Positions 18,503 to 28,418 of a stretch of 64,000 bases of DNA are shown here, piece by piece. The notes below the pieces were generated by a model that had not been told where the DNA came from, did not search any database, and saw only the letters and a list, made by a program, of their open reading frames with translations. The stretch covers positions 41,185 through 105,184 of the forward strand of contig JAKMDI010000012.1 of the NCBI GenBank assembly GCA_022428005.1. The letters run 5' to 3'. Each line of letters starts with the position of its first letter. Position 1 is the stretch's first letter. Made by a program: the position numbers and the translations under genes. This DNA is from Flavobacteriaceae bacterium. GTDB taxonomy: Bacteria > Bacteroidota > Bacteroidia > Flavobacteriales > Flavobacteriaceae.

Positions 18503-20332
18503 ATGTATTTTTTAAGAATGAACTTCAGTCTGGTGACTGCTTTTTTCTTTGGATTCTTTTTGCTGGTGTCTTGTGATAAAGACTACCATGCAGCTGGATC
18601 AGAGCTTCTTTCTGAAACAGGATTAGAATCTCAATCGCACGAGGCCCCTGTTTTTTCTTACCAACGAAAAGTAGACTATTTTCAAACCGATGGGCTTCCT
18701 TTGGCCCAACTGGGAAGGATCGAAATCCCAGGTTTAGGAACCACTGAAGCCAGCATCACTGCAAAACTAACTTCCGCTATCGATCCCGTTTTTGGGAATT
18801 TCAGTCAGCAAAGTGAAATTGATGGGGATGCCTCTAACCCAGCCGTTATCAATGAAAATGAAACCATTACCAATGTTTACTTAGAAATTCCTTTTTTTAA
18901 CAATAGAGACGACAAAGATGCTGATGGCGTTATCGATGCGTTGGACGTCGATCCTGAAGACAGAGATAGTGATACCGATGGCGATGGTGTAAGTGATTAT
19001 AGTGAGACTACCGCAAACTTGAACCCACTCAGCCAAGACAGTGATGGAGATGGCATTCTGGACAGTGTAGACTTAGACAACAGCAGTTATGAGTACGAAA
19101 ACAGCACCTATCAAATTGATTCAATCTATGGAAATCGAGAATCCTCATTTAACTTAAAGGTGTATGAACTCAAATATTTTTTGTCAAAATATGACCCGGC
19201 TACCGATTTCGAAAAAGAATCCAACTATTTCTCAAATACCGATTTTTACGAAAGAGGATTTTATGGCGACAAGCTTCATGACGACCCCGTTCAGTTAAAT
19301 TTTGAAGAGCTCCGGTTCTTATACCAATATGACGACCCCGCTACAGAGGATGTGGACGAACGACAAAAAATCGGTGCGCGCCTCACTCCCAGGATAAGGG
19401 TTCCTTTGGACCATGCGTTTTTCCAAGAGAAAATCTTAGATCAGGAAGGACAAACTGTTTTTTCTGACGAAGAAAGTTTTTCTACGCATTTAAGAGGATT
19501 AATCATTCAAACCGATCAACTTAGCGATGATCTGTACATGTTGTTGGACATAAGAAATGCACAAATTCGTATCGAGTATGAATACGATGAAGTCGACACA
19601 AAAGGCACCGTAGCTACTTCAGACGACACCACTTCAAAATCGACGGATACATTTTTGTTACCGTTTGGCCTTCATTTCAACACCATAAGACAAGAGCAGT
19701 TGAGCCCTGAATTGGATCAAGAAATTATGGCCACACAAGCCAACACACCCTCTCAAAAAATGTACCTTGCTGGGAATGGTATTTTTTCTACCCTGCGTTT
19801 ATTTGAACCAGATCTAGAGGGACGCAACACATTGGACGTGCTAAGAGAGAATGACTGGATCATCAATGAAGTTAACATGGTCTTGTATGTAGATCAATCC
19901 GTTTACAGCGGTCTCGAGTCCAGCCTCCTGCCCGATCGTCTTTATTTGTATAAATATAAAACAGGAGCACCACTAACCGATTTCAATATCGACAACACCG
20001 CCAACGACGAAATAAGAAATAGGGATAAATACATTTATGGCGGAATACTGGAAAAAGATGATGCCGGACGCCCTTATCGTTATACTTTCAAAATAACAGA
20101 CCATGTTAATCGTTTGATCAGAAATGACTCGACCAATGTGGAGTTAGGATTGGTTCCCTCCAGCGGTATTAACAACATTAACTCGAAAAGAGCTGAACTT
20201 ATGGACCAGCAATTTATAAATTACCCCTCCACAGGAATTCTAAATCCCAAAGGCGTTATTCTTCACGGTCACAATAGTCAATCCAATCCTGCTGGAGATC
20301 TCAAATTAGAGATTCTTTACACAGCCTATTAG
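18503..20332 (+). CDS. DUF4270 family lipoprotein with thrombospondin type 3-like repeats
   Basis: A 609-aa exported protein with a lipoprotein signal (hydrophobic 7-22, Cys24 in LLVSCDKD). The body matches DUF4270, a family of Bacteroidetes surface/outer-membrane lipoproteins of unknown function (for example VEIPFF-type strands, RGLIIQTD, and C-terminal ILYTAY). Residues ~135-195 carry Asp-rich calcium-binding motifs of thrombospondin type 3 type (DADGVIDALDVDPED, DTDGDGVSDYSE, DSDGDGILDSVDLD), which look inserted between strands. The ATG at 18503 lies 3 bp after the previous stop; a second in-frame ATG 5 codons later (18518) could equally be used. No terminator is evident downstream. Confidence 0.85.
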   Translation: MYFLRMNFSLVTAFFFGFFLLVSCDKDYHAAGSELLSETGLESQSHEAPVFSYQRKVDYFQTDGLPLAQLGRIEIPGLGTTEASITAKLTSAIDPVFGNFSQQSEIDGDASNPAVINENETITNVYLEIPFFNNRDDKDADGVIDALDVDPEDRDSDTDGDGVSDYSETTANLNPLSQDSDGDGILDSVDLDNSSYEYENSTYQIDSIYGNRESSFNLKVYELKYFLSKYDPATDFEKESNYFSNTDFYERGFYGDKLHDDPVQLNFEELRFLYQYDDPATEDVDERQKIGARLTPRIRVPLDHAFFQEKILDQEGQTVFSDEESFSTHLRGLIIQTDQLSDDLYMLLDIRNAQIRIEYEYDEVDTKGTVATSDDTTSKSTDTFLLPFGLHFNTIRQEQLSPELDQEIMATQANTPSQKMYLAGNGIFSTLRLFEPDLEGRNTLDVLRENDWIINEVNMVLYVDQSVYSGLESSLLPDRLYLYKYKTGAPLTDFNIDNTANDEIRNRDKYIYGGILEKDDAGRPYRYTFKITDHVNRLIRNDSTNVELGLVPSSGINNINSKRAELMDQQFINYPSTGILNPKGVILHGHNSQSNPAGDLKLEILYTAY

Positions 20333-20493
20333 GCATCACACCGCCCAATCCAAAAGCTAAGACAGAATTATTTTTAAAATAATAATTACTGATCATAAAA
20401 TAAATATTAATATATTTTACTTATAATTATGGGTTAATCGCCCATATACACTTTGGTAAACGCTTGTGAATCTCAATTAAGTATAGGAAAAAA

Positions 20494-21537
20494 CTATTGA
20501 TATATTTTATTTGATAGTATTTGTCTAATATAGAGCAAGGCCACACATACTCCAGCATTGATTAGTGCTATTTTCCATCCCCAAAAAACAGTGCTCAGCA
20601 AAAGAATAAGACCCCACCACAGCGAAAACAATACCAACCCAGCACAAATTTTAATGGAACTATAAAATACAATATCATCAAAAAGTTGTAAGATTTTCTT
20701 TAAGGCAAATAAAGGAGGCTGGTTGGGCAACGAAAATAAACTGATAATGACTTTTTCCCAGCGGTTTGTTGCTGAAGATTTTACAACAGGAAGACTTTGT
20801 TCTTGGATGCCTTTTTTTAACACATCAAACGCAAGTCGGGTGTTTCCCGAATGAATAAATTTTTTCCTGTGGGGATATTGATCGTCTTTATCGGGAAGCC
20901 ACATGCATTTTTTCATGGCATCACTCAACTCGGCCCTGATTTTATTGATTACGATCGGTTTTTCCGAATCCCCCGCTTTAAAACGATCCAAAGCTATGGG
21001 AGTGCCAAAAACCAAATGAAGGTCACAAAAAGGCTGAATGTGGTGTCCATAATTGATCCCAACAGGAACAATGTAAACAGGATTATCCGATGCTTCTTGA
21101 GCTTCATAAGCCAATCGACTACTTCCTTTGGACAAAGATTGGAGATAGTACTCACTGTGATGAGAGGCTTCAGAAAACATCATTACCCACTGATTGCTTG
21201 AAAGAATACGCTTACATTTTTCAAAAATGGCTTCGTTCTTCTTCAGGCTGGCATAGCCATTCCTGATTCTGTAAACAGGGAGCATACTCAAGGCGTCTAA
21301 AAACCACTGAAACGGGCCGCCAAAAACATCACTTCGCGTTAGAGATGTTACCCTTTTGGGAATATTACTGCCCACCAATAGTGGATCCAAAAACGCCCCT
21401 TGATGATTCGGGGAAAACAATACCCCCCCTTCTTTGGGAATGTTTTCCAAGCCATAAATTTTAATTTTTCTAAAATAAAAATGACTGGCAAACTTAAAAG
21501 TGTATTTAATGATTATGTAAAAGAGTTTTTTCATCAA
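20494..21537 (-). CDS. Lysophospholipid/glycerol-phosphate acyltransferase (PlsC family)
   Basis: Membrane-associated acyltransferase of 347 aa. The catalytic motif is N44-H45...D51 in SPNHQGAFLDPL, followed by GGPFQWFLDALSMLPVYR and the MFSEASHHSEYYLQ region in place of the usual FPEGTRS block. Two C-terminal membrane segments (~285-335) are visible, a layout seen in Bacteroidetes paralogues. It would acylate a lysolipid or glycerol-3-phosphate. Convergent with the DUF4270 gene and divergent from the acyl-CoA synthetase, which may supply its acyl-CoA substrate; that link is inference. Confidence 0.85.
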   Translation of the reverse strand: MMKKLFYIIIKYTFKFASHFYFRKIKIYGLENIPKEGGVLFSPNHQGAFLDPLLVGSNIPKRVTSLTRSDVFGGPFQWFLDALSMLPVYRIRNGYASLKKNEAIFEKCKRILSSNQWVMMFSEASHHSEYYLQSLSKGSSRLAYEAQEASDNPVYIVPVGINYGHHIQPFCDLHLVFGTPIALDRFKAGDSEKPIVINKIRAELSDAMKKCMWLPDKDDQYPHRKKFIHSGNTRLAFDVLKKGIQEQSLPVVKSSATNRWEKVIISLFSLPNQPPLFALKKILQLFDDIVFYSSIKICAGLVLFSLWWGLILLLSTVFWGWKIALINAGVCVALLYIRQILSNKIYQ

Positions 21538-21739
21538 GCTTTTGTTGTAATAGCATATGGCTCATAAACGGTTCTTTGATTCATACTAAATAATCATTGG
21601 ATACAATTTAATAAAAACAATAAAAATAGGAGTGTATCGCCCTGTCTGATATAGAAATTTGTTAGAAGCTTGTTTTTTTTATTATATTAAAAAAATTTAT
21701 TGGCTGGTAACGGTCAAAAAATAATTAAAACCATTTTGA

Positions 21740-23416
21740 ATGAGCAAGCAAGAGATGTTTGATTTTAAGTTTTATGAATGGGAAAAGAAATTTCACGATC
21801 GCCCATTTTTAAGACAACCTTTTGGAGATCGGTGGGAAACCTACTCCTGGTCTGAAACAGGCCAAATGGCCAGAAAATTAGCTACAGGGCTACAGTCCTT
21901 AGGATTGAGAAAAAATGCCCATATAGGTTTAATTTCAAAAAATTGCCGCGAGTGGGTAATCGCTGACTTGGCCATCATGATGGCAGGCTATATATCAGTC
22001 CCTTTTTTTCCGTCTTTAAAGGGAGAAGAACTAAAGTTTTTAATTGATTATGGGGATGTCGACCTACTGTTTGTTGGAAAAATAGAAACTTGGGAGAATA
22101 TAAAAGATCACATCCCTAAAAATCTCCCCTTAATTGCATTTCCTCAATACAAAGGGTGTTCAAAAGTGGATCGGGGACAACAGTGGTTTAATTTTATCGA
22201 CCAACACCAGCCCCTTCAAAACCCTCATACACCCAAGCTTTCGGATATTTGGACCATTATTTTCACTTCAGGAACAACGGGAAACCCAAAAGGAGTAGAG
22301 CTGTCTTTTCTGGCTTTGAATCAGACCAAAATCATTACAGAACAAGTGAATCCATTAAAGATCGATTTTTCTGGTAATAATGACTTTATCTCCTATCTTC
22401 CACTCAACCACATTGCCGAGCGCGTGGTGGTGGAGCATGTTTGTCTGCGTTTTGGCGGTTCGCTTTCATTCGTGGAATCATTGGATACATTTGCAAAAAA
22501 CCTCAAAGAAATACAGCCTCATGTGTTTTTTGCAGCACCACGGATATGGACAAAATTCCAATTGGGGGTATTGGGAAAAATCCCGCAAAAAAAATTGAAT
22601 GTTTTGTTGAAAATCCCAATTTTATCCGGTTTTATAAAGCGTAAACTAAAAATGAATTTAGGCTTGAGCAGGGCCAGATCAACGGTTTCGGGATCTGCCC
22701 CACTACAACTCTCCATCATAGAATGGTTTAAAAAGGTTGACGTCTTTATTACCAATGGCTATGGTATGACTGAAAATTGTGCCATTTGTACTCAAGTTGA
22801 TGGTAGGGATTTCAACAAACTCAAATCTGTTGGGAAACCTCAATGTGGGGTGGAAGTAAAAATAGATTCCTCCAATGATGAAATCCTCATGCGCGGTCCA
22901 TTTGTAATGGATGGCTATTATAAAAATGAAAAGCTAACAAAAGAAACATTAGTAGATGGCTGGCTCAGAACCGGAGACAAAGGCCGACTGGACGAAGACA
23001 ATTATTTGTATGTAACCGGGAGGGTTGCTGACAGCTTTAAAACATCAAAAGGAAAATTTATTGAACCGCTGACCCTTGAAAAATATTTTGGCAGCATTGA
23101 AGAATTGGAGGAGGTTTGTGTAACCGGTAGAGGAATGCCACAACCTATTGCCATTGCCCAATTATCTGAAATTGGCAAAACTCTTCCAAGAGAGGGTATC
23201 ATTGAGTTTTTACAAGAAAAGTTAGAGGTAATCAACGCAGGCTTGGTGAACTATAAGAAACTATCTACCCTTGTATTGGCCAAAGAACCTTGGACCGAGG
23301 ACAATAAAATTTTGGGGCCAACACTGAAAATTAAAAGAGACAATGTAGAGAAAATGTATCGAGGTAAATTTAAATCTTGGTATGAGGACAAACAGAGTGT
23401 TTTATTTGAAAAATAG
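21740..23416 (+). CDS. Long-chain acyl-CoA synthetase (AMP-binding enzyme)
   Basis: ATP-dependent activation of fatty acids to acyl-CoA through an acyl-adenylate. The 558-aa protein shows the P-loop motif IIFTSGTTGNPKGVE (~172-186), SYLPLNHIAERVV, the A5 motif NGYGMTENCA, the A7 segment GWLRTGDKG and the A8 segment YVTGRVADSFKTSKGKFIEP, with the C-terminal domain shortened relative to plant/eukaryotic forms. It is similar to the FadD15/ACSL type. Start ATG at 21740; the 200-bp upstream gap is A+T-rich and shared with the divergent acyltransferase gene. Confidence 0.93.
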   Translation: MSKQEMFDFKFYEWEKKFHDRPFLRQPFGDRWETYSWSETGQMARKLATGLQSLGLRKNAHIGLISKNCREWVIADLAIMMAGYISVPFFPSLKGEELKFLIDYGDVDLLFVGKIETWENIKDHIPKNLPLIAFPQYKGCSKVDRGQQWFNFIDQHQPLQNPHTPKLSDIWTIIFTSGTTGNPKGVELSFLALNQTKIITEQVNPLKIDFSGNNDFISYLPLNHIAERVVVEHVCLRFGGSLSFVESLDTFAKNLKEIQPHVFFAAPRIWTKFQLGVLGKIPQKKLNVLLKIPILSGFIKRKLKMNLGLSRARSTVSGSAPLQLSIIEWFKKVDVFITNGYGMTENCAICTQVDGRDFNKLKSVGKPQCGVEVKIDSSNDEILMRGPFVMDGYYKNEKLTKETLVDGWLRTGDKGRLDEDNYLYVTGRVADSFKTSKGKFIEPLTLEKYFGSIEELEEVCVTGRGMPQPIAIAQLSEIGKTLPREGIIEFLQEKLEVINAGLVNYKKLSTLVLAKEPWTEDNKILGPTLKIKRDNVEKMYRGKFKSWYEDKQSVLFEK

Positions 23417-23424
23417 TATATTTG
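23417..23424 (+). promoter_or_regulatory. Possible -7 box upstream of the large TonB receptor
   Basis: TATATTTG matches the Bacteroidetes -7 consensus TAnnTTTG exactly, just after the stop of the acyl-CoA synthetase and ~118 bases before the receptor ATG. No TTG lies at the ideal -33 spacing, so the call is weak. Confidence 0.3.
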
Positions 23425-23541
23425 AAACGAGGTTGTAAATTATTAATTATATGTATTGATAATTTTATTTCCCCAGAAGAGCTAAAATTAAAAACCACCA
23501 AGTTTTAAAAAACTAATTTATCCGAAACTAAACAATTAATT

Positions 23542-26463
23542 ATGAAAAAACTAACTATGCTGAGAACCATATTTACTATGGCTCTGGTATTAAGCGTAAG
23601 CTTTTTACATGCTCAAAATATCCTAAGTGGTGTTGTTGTAGACCAGGAAAATGGTCAACCACTCCCGGGTGTTAACATTCTTGTAAAAGGTAGTTTTAAT
23701 GGGGTATCAGCCGATTTTGACGGTAATTTTACCCTCACTACTGATCAGGAATTCCCAATTACCTTGGAAGTGAGTTATTTAGGATTTAAGACCCAGATAA
23801 TCGAAGTGGGCTCCGCACAAGATAAACTTAGTATCTCTCTCGCCCCAGGAAGTGATGCGTTGGACGAAATTGTTATTTCAGCCTCCAGAACACCCGAAAG
23901 AATTTTTGAATCCCCAGTACCTGTTGAAAAATATAGTCTTAAGAAGATAGAGGCTTCGACCGCTGCAGACTTTTTCAATGGGTTAGGAAACCTGAGATCA
24001 GTCAACATGACAGAGTCAGGTTTGGTTTTCAATCAAGTGAGTGTTAGAGGATTTTCCGATGTTTATATGGAAGGTCTAGTAACACTCGTGGATGGAATGA
24101 ACAATCAAGCGCCAGTATTTGGGTTTGCTTTTGGAAACATGATTGGTCTTCATCAACTAGATGTGCAAAGTATTGAATTACTTCCCGGTGCATCTTCCGC
24201 ACTTTATGGTGCAGATGCCTACAAAGGAACACTATTCATCAACAGTAAAAACCCCTTTGAACACGAAGGAATTAGTGTGATGTACAGAACAGGAGTTACA
24301 GAACAAGATGTGGCAGGTTCAAATAACTTTACTGACATAGGGGTAAGACTCGCCAAAAAGCTCTCTGAAAAATGGGCAATAAAAGCTACTATAGCCCACA
24401 AAGAAGGAACAGACTGGATTCCAGGGGATTATAGACATTACAATGCTGATCGAAGTATAAATACAAACGAAAATTACAAAACTCAGTTTTCAAATTATGA
24501 TGGTGTAAATACAGAAGGTGAGCGGACTTTTACTACAGCTACAATTTTTGAAGCCTTGGCAGACCTAACGGGAAATCCAGCTTTAGCAGGGCTTTCAAAC
24601 TTATCTCCAAATTATTTCGATCCAATTACTTCACCAGGATATAAAATTTCTGACTTGTATGGTACTGATACGTACAATACTAAAGGTAATTTTGCAATTC
24701 ATTATCGCCCTGATAGTGCTACTGAAGTAAGTTTGCAATCACTTATTGGAACCGGAAAAGCCATGTTGCCTACTGGAGGGATGATGTATAATATTGATAA
24801 GGTTGTCGTGCAACAGCACAAGCTTGACTACAAAAGAGGTGGATTAAAGGCCAGAGTTTATTATACCCACGAAGATGCTGGCGATACCGTCGCTGGTTTA
24901 TTAATGGGGACTGCTGTTGCTAACGCCATGCCTGGAGGACTTTTAGATGGCTATGGAGCCCCATATTTACAAACATATCTTGGAGCTGCAGCAGCAACTA
25001 GATATGCTCCACCGCATCCATTTAGCGGCTTAGATCCCCTAACCAAAGTTGGTGCTTTAATTCAAGAGATTGGCACTACAATTGGTACAGCTGCTGCAAC
25101 ACCAGGATTAGATCCTTCTACGCTTCAGTTTAACGATTGGTTTAATGGTTCTACTGCTCCTTTTCACAATCTAGCAAGATCTGTTGCGGATCCGCTATTA
25201 CTTCAACCGGGAACAACTGCATTTAATAATGCCGTTGATGCTGCTACACGTTCTACTGCAGACAATCTCGGTGAAGGTTCTAGAATCCAAGACGTCTCAA
25301 AAGTTTACAATTACGAAGTTGACTATGACTTTGGAGATAAATTTAGCTTTGGAAATGTAATTGTTGGTGCTCAACTCAAAAACTTTAATTTGAATACTGG
25401 TGGTACTCTTTATACTGATGAAAATGGCCCTATCAAATACTCCCAATATGGCGCTTACGCTCAATTGAAAACAGATTTGTTTGACGATTTCGTTTCTTTA
25501 ACTACCTCCCTGAGGTACGATAAAGTTGAGGTATTGGACGAAGGAAACGTAACACCTAAGTTAGCTTTGTTGTTTAATTTGTCTGAAAATAAAAATATCA
25601 GATTCTCAGCACAGCAAGGATTTAGAAACCCAACCAACCAAGACATGTTTATAGGATACAACACATCCGCAGCTGTCATTCTTGGGGGAACTCAATCTAA
25701 TATTGACAGGTTCAGTAAAACAGTCTTGTTAGAAAACGGAAACCCATACACTTTTACAGGTAAATATGTGATTGACAATGCCGTAGAAATCGGAACCTTG
25801 GCTGACGCCACCAATGGACTTGGAAACGTTAAAGCAGAGGTCGTAACTTCTTATGAAGTAGGTTACAGATACAATTCTCCAAAATTTACTTTAGACATTA
25901 GTGCATATATGAGTAATTATGTTGATAAAATTGCAGGTAAATTTGTTTTAGCCCCGGTTATGACAACTGCATTCAATACGCCTGCAGCTGCTGTAGGAGC
26001 AGATAGTTATTACACATTCCAAGTTGATTCAAACTTTAATGATGAATTTCAAACCTCTGGGGTAAATATTGAGACAACTTTTGCCCTTAGTAATAACCTT
26101 AGTGCAAACCTGATCTATGAATACAATAAAACGGATTATGAAGCTAAGCCTACAGACGCTTATATTATTTCTTGGAACACACCAGAAACCAGAATAAAAG
26201 CTGGGCTAAACTATTCTTCCGGTAAATTATCTGTGGGGGCTAATGCAAGATATAACTCAGAGTATTTTTATCAGTCTTCTTATGTTAACGGGACTATAGA
26301 AGCCAATACAGTGATTGATGCAAAACTTTCATATGATCTACCCTCATTGAAATCTATTCTAGAGATTGGAGGGAATAATATTGGAGGAGACAATTATGTG
26401 TCCGTTCCTGGTGCAGGTCTTATCGGTTCTATTTATTATGCAGGTCTCCGTATAAATTTGTAG
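23542..26463 (+). CDS. TonB-dependent receptor with carboxypeptidase-like domain
   Basis: Outer-membrane transporter of 973 aa. It has a signal peptide (1-25), a CarboxypepD_reg-like domain (~28-110; VVDQENGQPLPGVNILVKG), a plug (~115-235; FNQVSVRGFSDVYMEGLVTL split, PGASSALYGADAYKG) and a barrel ending IYYAGLRINL. Residues ~455-590 form an unusual Ala/Gly/Pro-rich insertion (for example AAAATRYAPPHPF, TAAATPGLDPST) before the barrel resumes. No SusD-like partner follows. Substrate unknown. A strong hairpin terminator follows at 26482-26512, so it is probably monocistronic. Confidence 0.93.
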   Translation: MKKLTMLRTIFTMALVLSVSFLHAQNILSGVVVDQENGQPLPGVNILVKGSFNGVSADFDGNFTLTTDQEFPITLEVSYLGFKTQIIEVGSAQDKLSISLAPGSDALDEIVISASRTPERIFESPVPVEKYSLKKIEASTAADFFNGLGNLRSVNMTESGLVFNQVSVRGFSDVYMEGLVTLVDGMNNQAPVFGFAFGNMIGLHQLDVQSIELLPGASSALYGADAYKGTLFINSKNPFEHEGISVMYRTGVTEQDVAGSNNFTDIGVRLAKKLSEKWAIKATIAHKEGTDWIPGDYRHYNADRSINTNENYKTQFSNYDGVNTEGERTFTTATIFEALADLTGNPALAGLSNLSPNYFDPITSPGYKISDLYGTDTYNTKGNFAIHYRPDSATEVSLQSLIGTGKAMLPTGGMMYNIDKVVVQQHKLDYKRGGLKARVYYTHEDAGDTVAGLLMGTAVANAMPGGLLDGYGAPYLQTYLGAAAATRYAPPHPFSGLDPLTKVGALIQEIGTTIGTAAATPGLDPSTLQFNDWFNGSTAPFHNLARSVADPLLLQPGTTAFNNAVDAATRSTADNLGEGSRIQDVSKVYNYEVDYDFGDKFSFGNVIVGAQLKNFNLNTGGTLYTDENGPIKYSQYGAYAQLKTDLFDDFVSLTTSLRYDKVEVLDEGNVTPKLALLFNLSENKNIRFSAQQGFRNPTNQDMFIGYNTSAAVILGGTQSNIDRFSKTVLLENGNPYTFTGKYVIDNAVEIGTLADATNGLGNVKAEVVTSYEVGYRYNSPKFTLDISAYMSNYVDKIAGKFVLAPVMTTAFNTPAAAVGADSYYTFQVDSNFNDEFQTSGVNIETTFALSNNLSANLIYEYNKTDYEAKPTDAYIISWNTPETRIKAGLNYSSGKLSVGANARYNSEYFYQSSYVNGTIEANTVIDAKLSYDLPSLKSILEIGGNNIGGDNYVSVPGAGLIGSIYYAGLRINL

Positions 26464-26481
26464 ACGAAAAAATCACCTCAT

Positions 26482-26512
26482 AAAAAAGAGCCCAATTGGG
26501 CTCTTTTTTTTT
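26482..26512 (+). terminator. Rho-independent terminator after the TonB receptor
   Basis: Perfect stem AAAAAAGAGCCCAATT / GGGCTCTTTTTT with a T-tract, 20 bp after the receptor stop codon. The palindromic A- and T-tracts could let it work in both directions, but only the plus-strand gene needs it here. Confidence 0.9.
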
Positions 26513-26546
26513 ACAACAACATCACTTAACCTTTTAGATATTCCCC

Positions 26547-26554
26547 TATATTTG
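26547..26554 (+). promoter_or_regulatory. -7 box of the atpDC promoter
   Basis: TATATTTG followed by C fits the Bacteroidetes -7 consensus exactly and lies 48 bases before atpD, between the upstream terminator and the gene. At the -33 position there is TTA (in CACTTAACC) instead of TTG. Confidence 0.5.
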
Positions 26555-26586
26555 CACTTTAATTATTTACCACAAAGGTTCCCTAA

Positions 26587-28106
<1,520 letters not shown>

Positions 28107-28107
<1 letters not shown>

Positions 28108-28385
28108 TGCATTTAGAAATCATATCTCCCGAAGCCACTTTATTCAGTGGTGAAGTTGCCTCCGTAACCGTCCCAGGGAGCGCAGGCTCCTTTCAAATGT
28201 TAAACGATCATGCTCCCATCGTTTCTACACTAAAACAGGGCACTGTGACCATCAATGGAAAAATAGAAGTGCAGGATGCCTTTAAGTCCAAATTCAAGCA
28301 AGTAAGCTCCGATACAACCCTTTTTGAGATCAGTGCTGGAACGGTTGAAATGAAGAACAACAAATTGATTCTCCTCGCCGATTAG
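28107..28385 (+). CDS. atpC: ATP synthase F1 subunit epsilon (short form)
   Basis: Subunit of the F1 central stalk. The 92-aa protein consists only of the N-terminal beta-sandwich (LEIISPEATLFSGEVASVTVPG ... DHAPIVSTLKQG split around 20-45); the C-terminal two-helix inhibitory domain of the ~135-aa proteobacterial form is missing, which is usual in Bacteroidetes. TAATG overlap with atpD. Confidence 0.95.
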
Positions 28386-28418
28386 CCTTTGCACAGCCTG
28401 CATAAACCACACCCACAA

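Noticed and set aside
20851..21201. 116-codon plus-strand open frame
   Set aside because: Antisense to the acyltransferase gene, which has a clear catalytic motif; no supporting signals.
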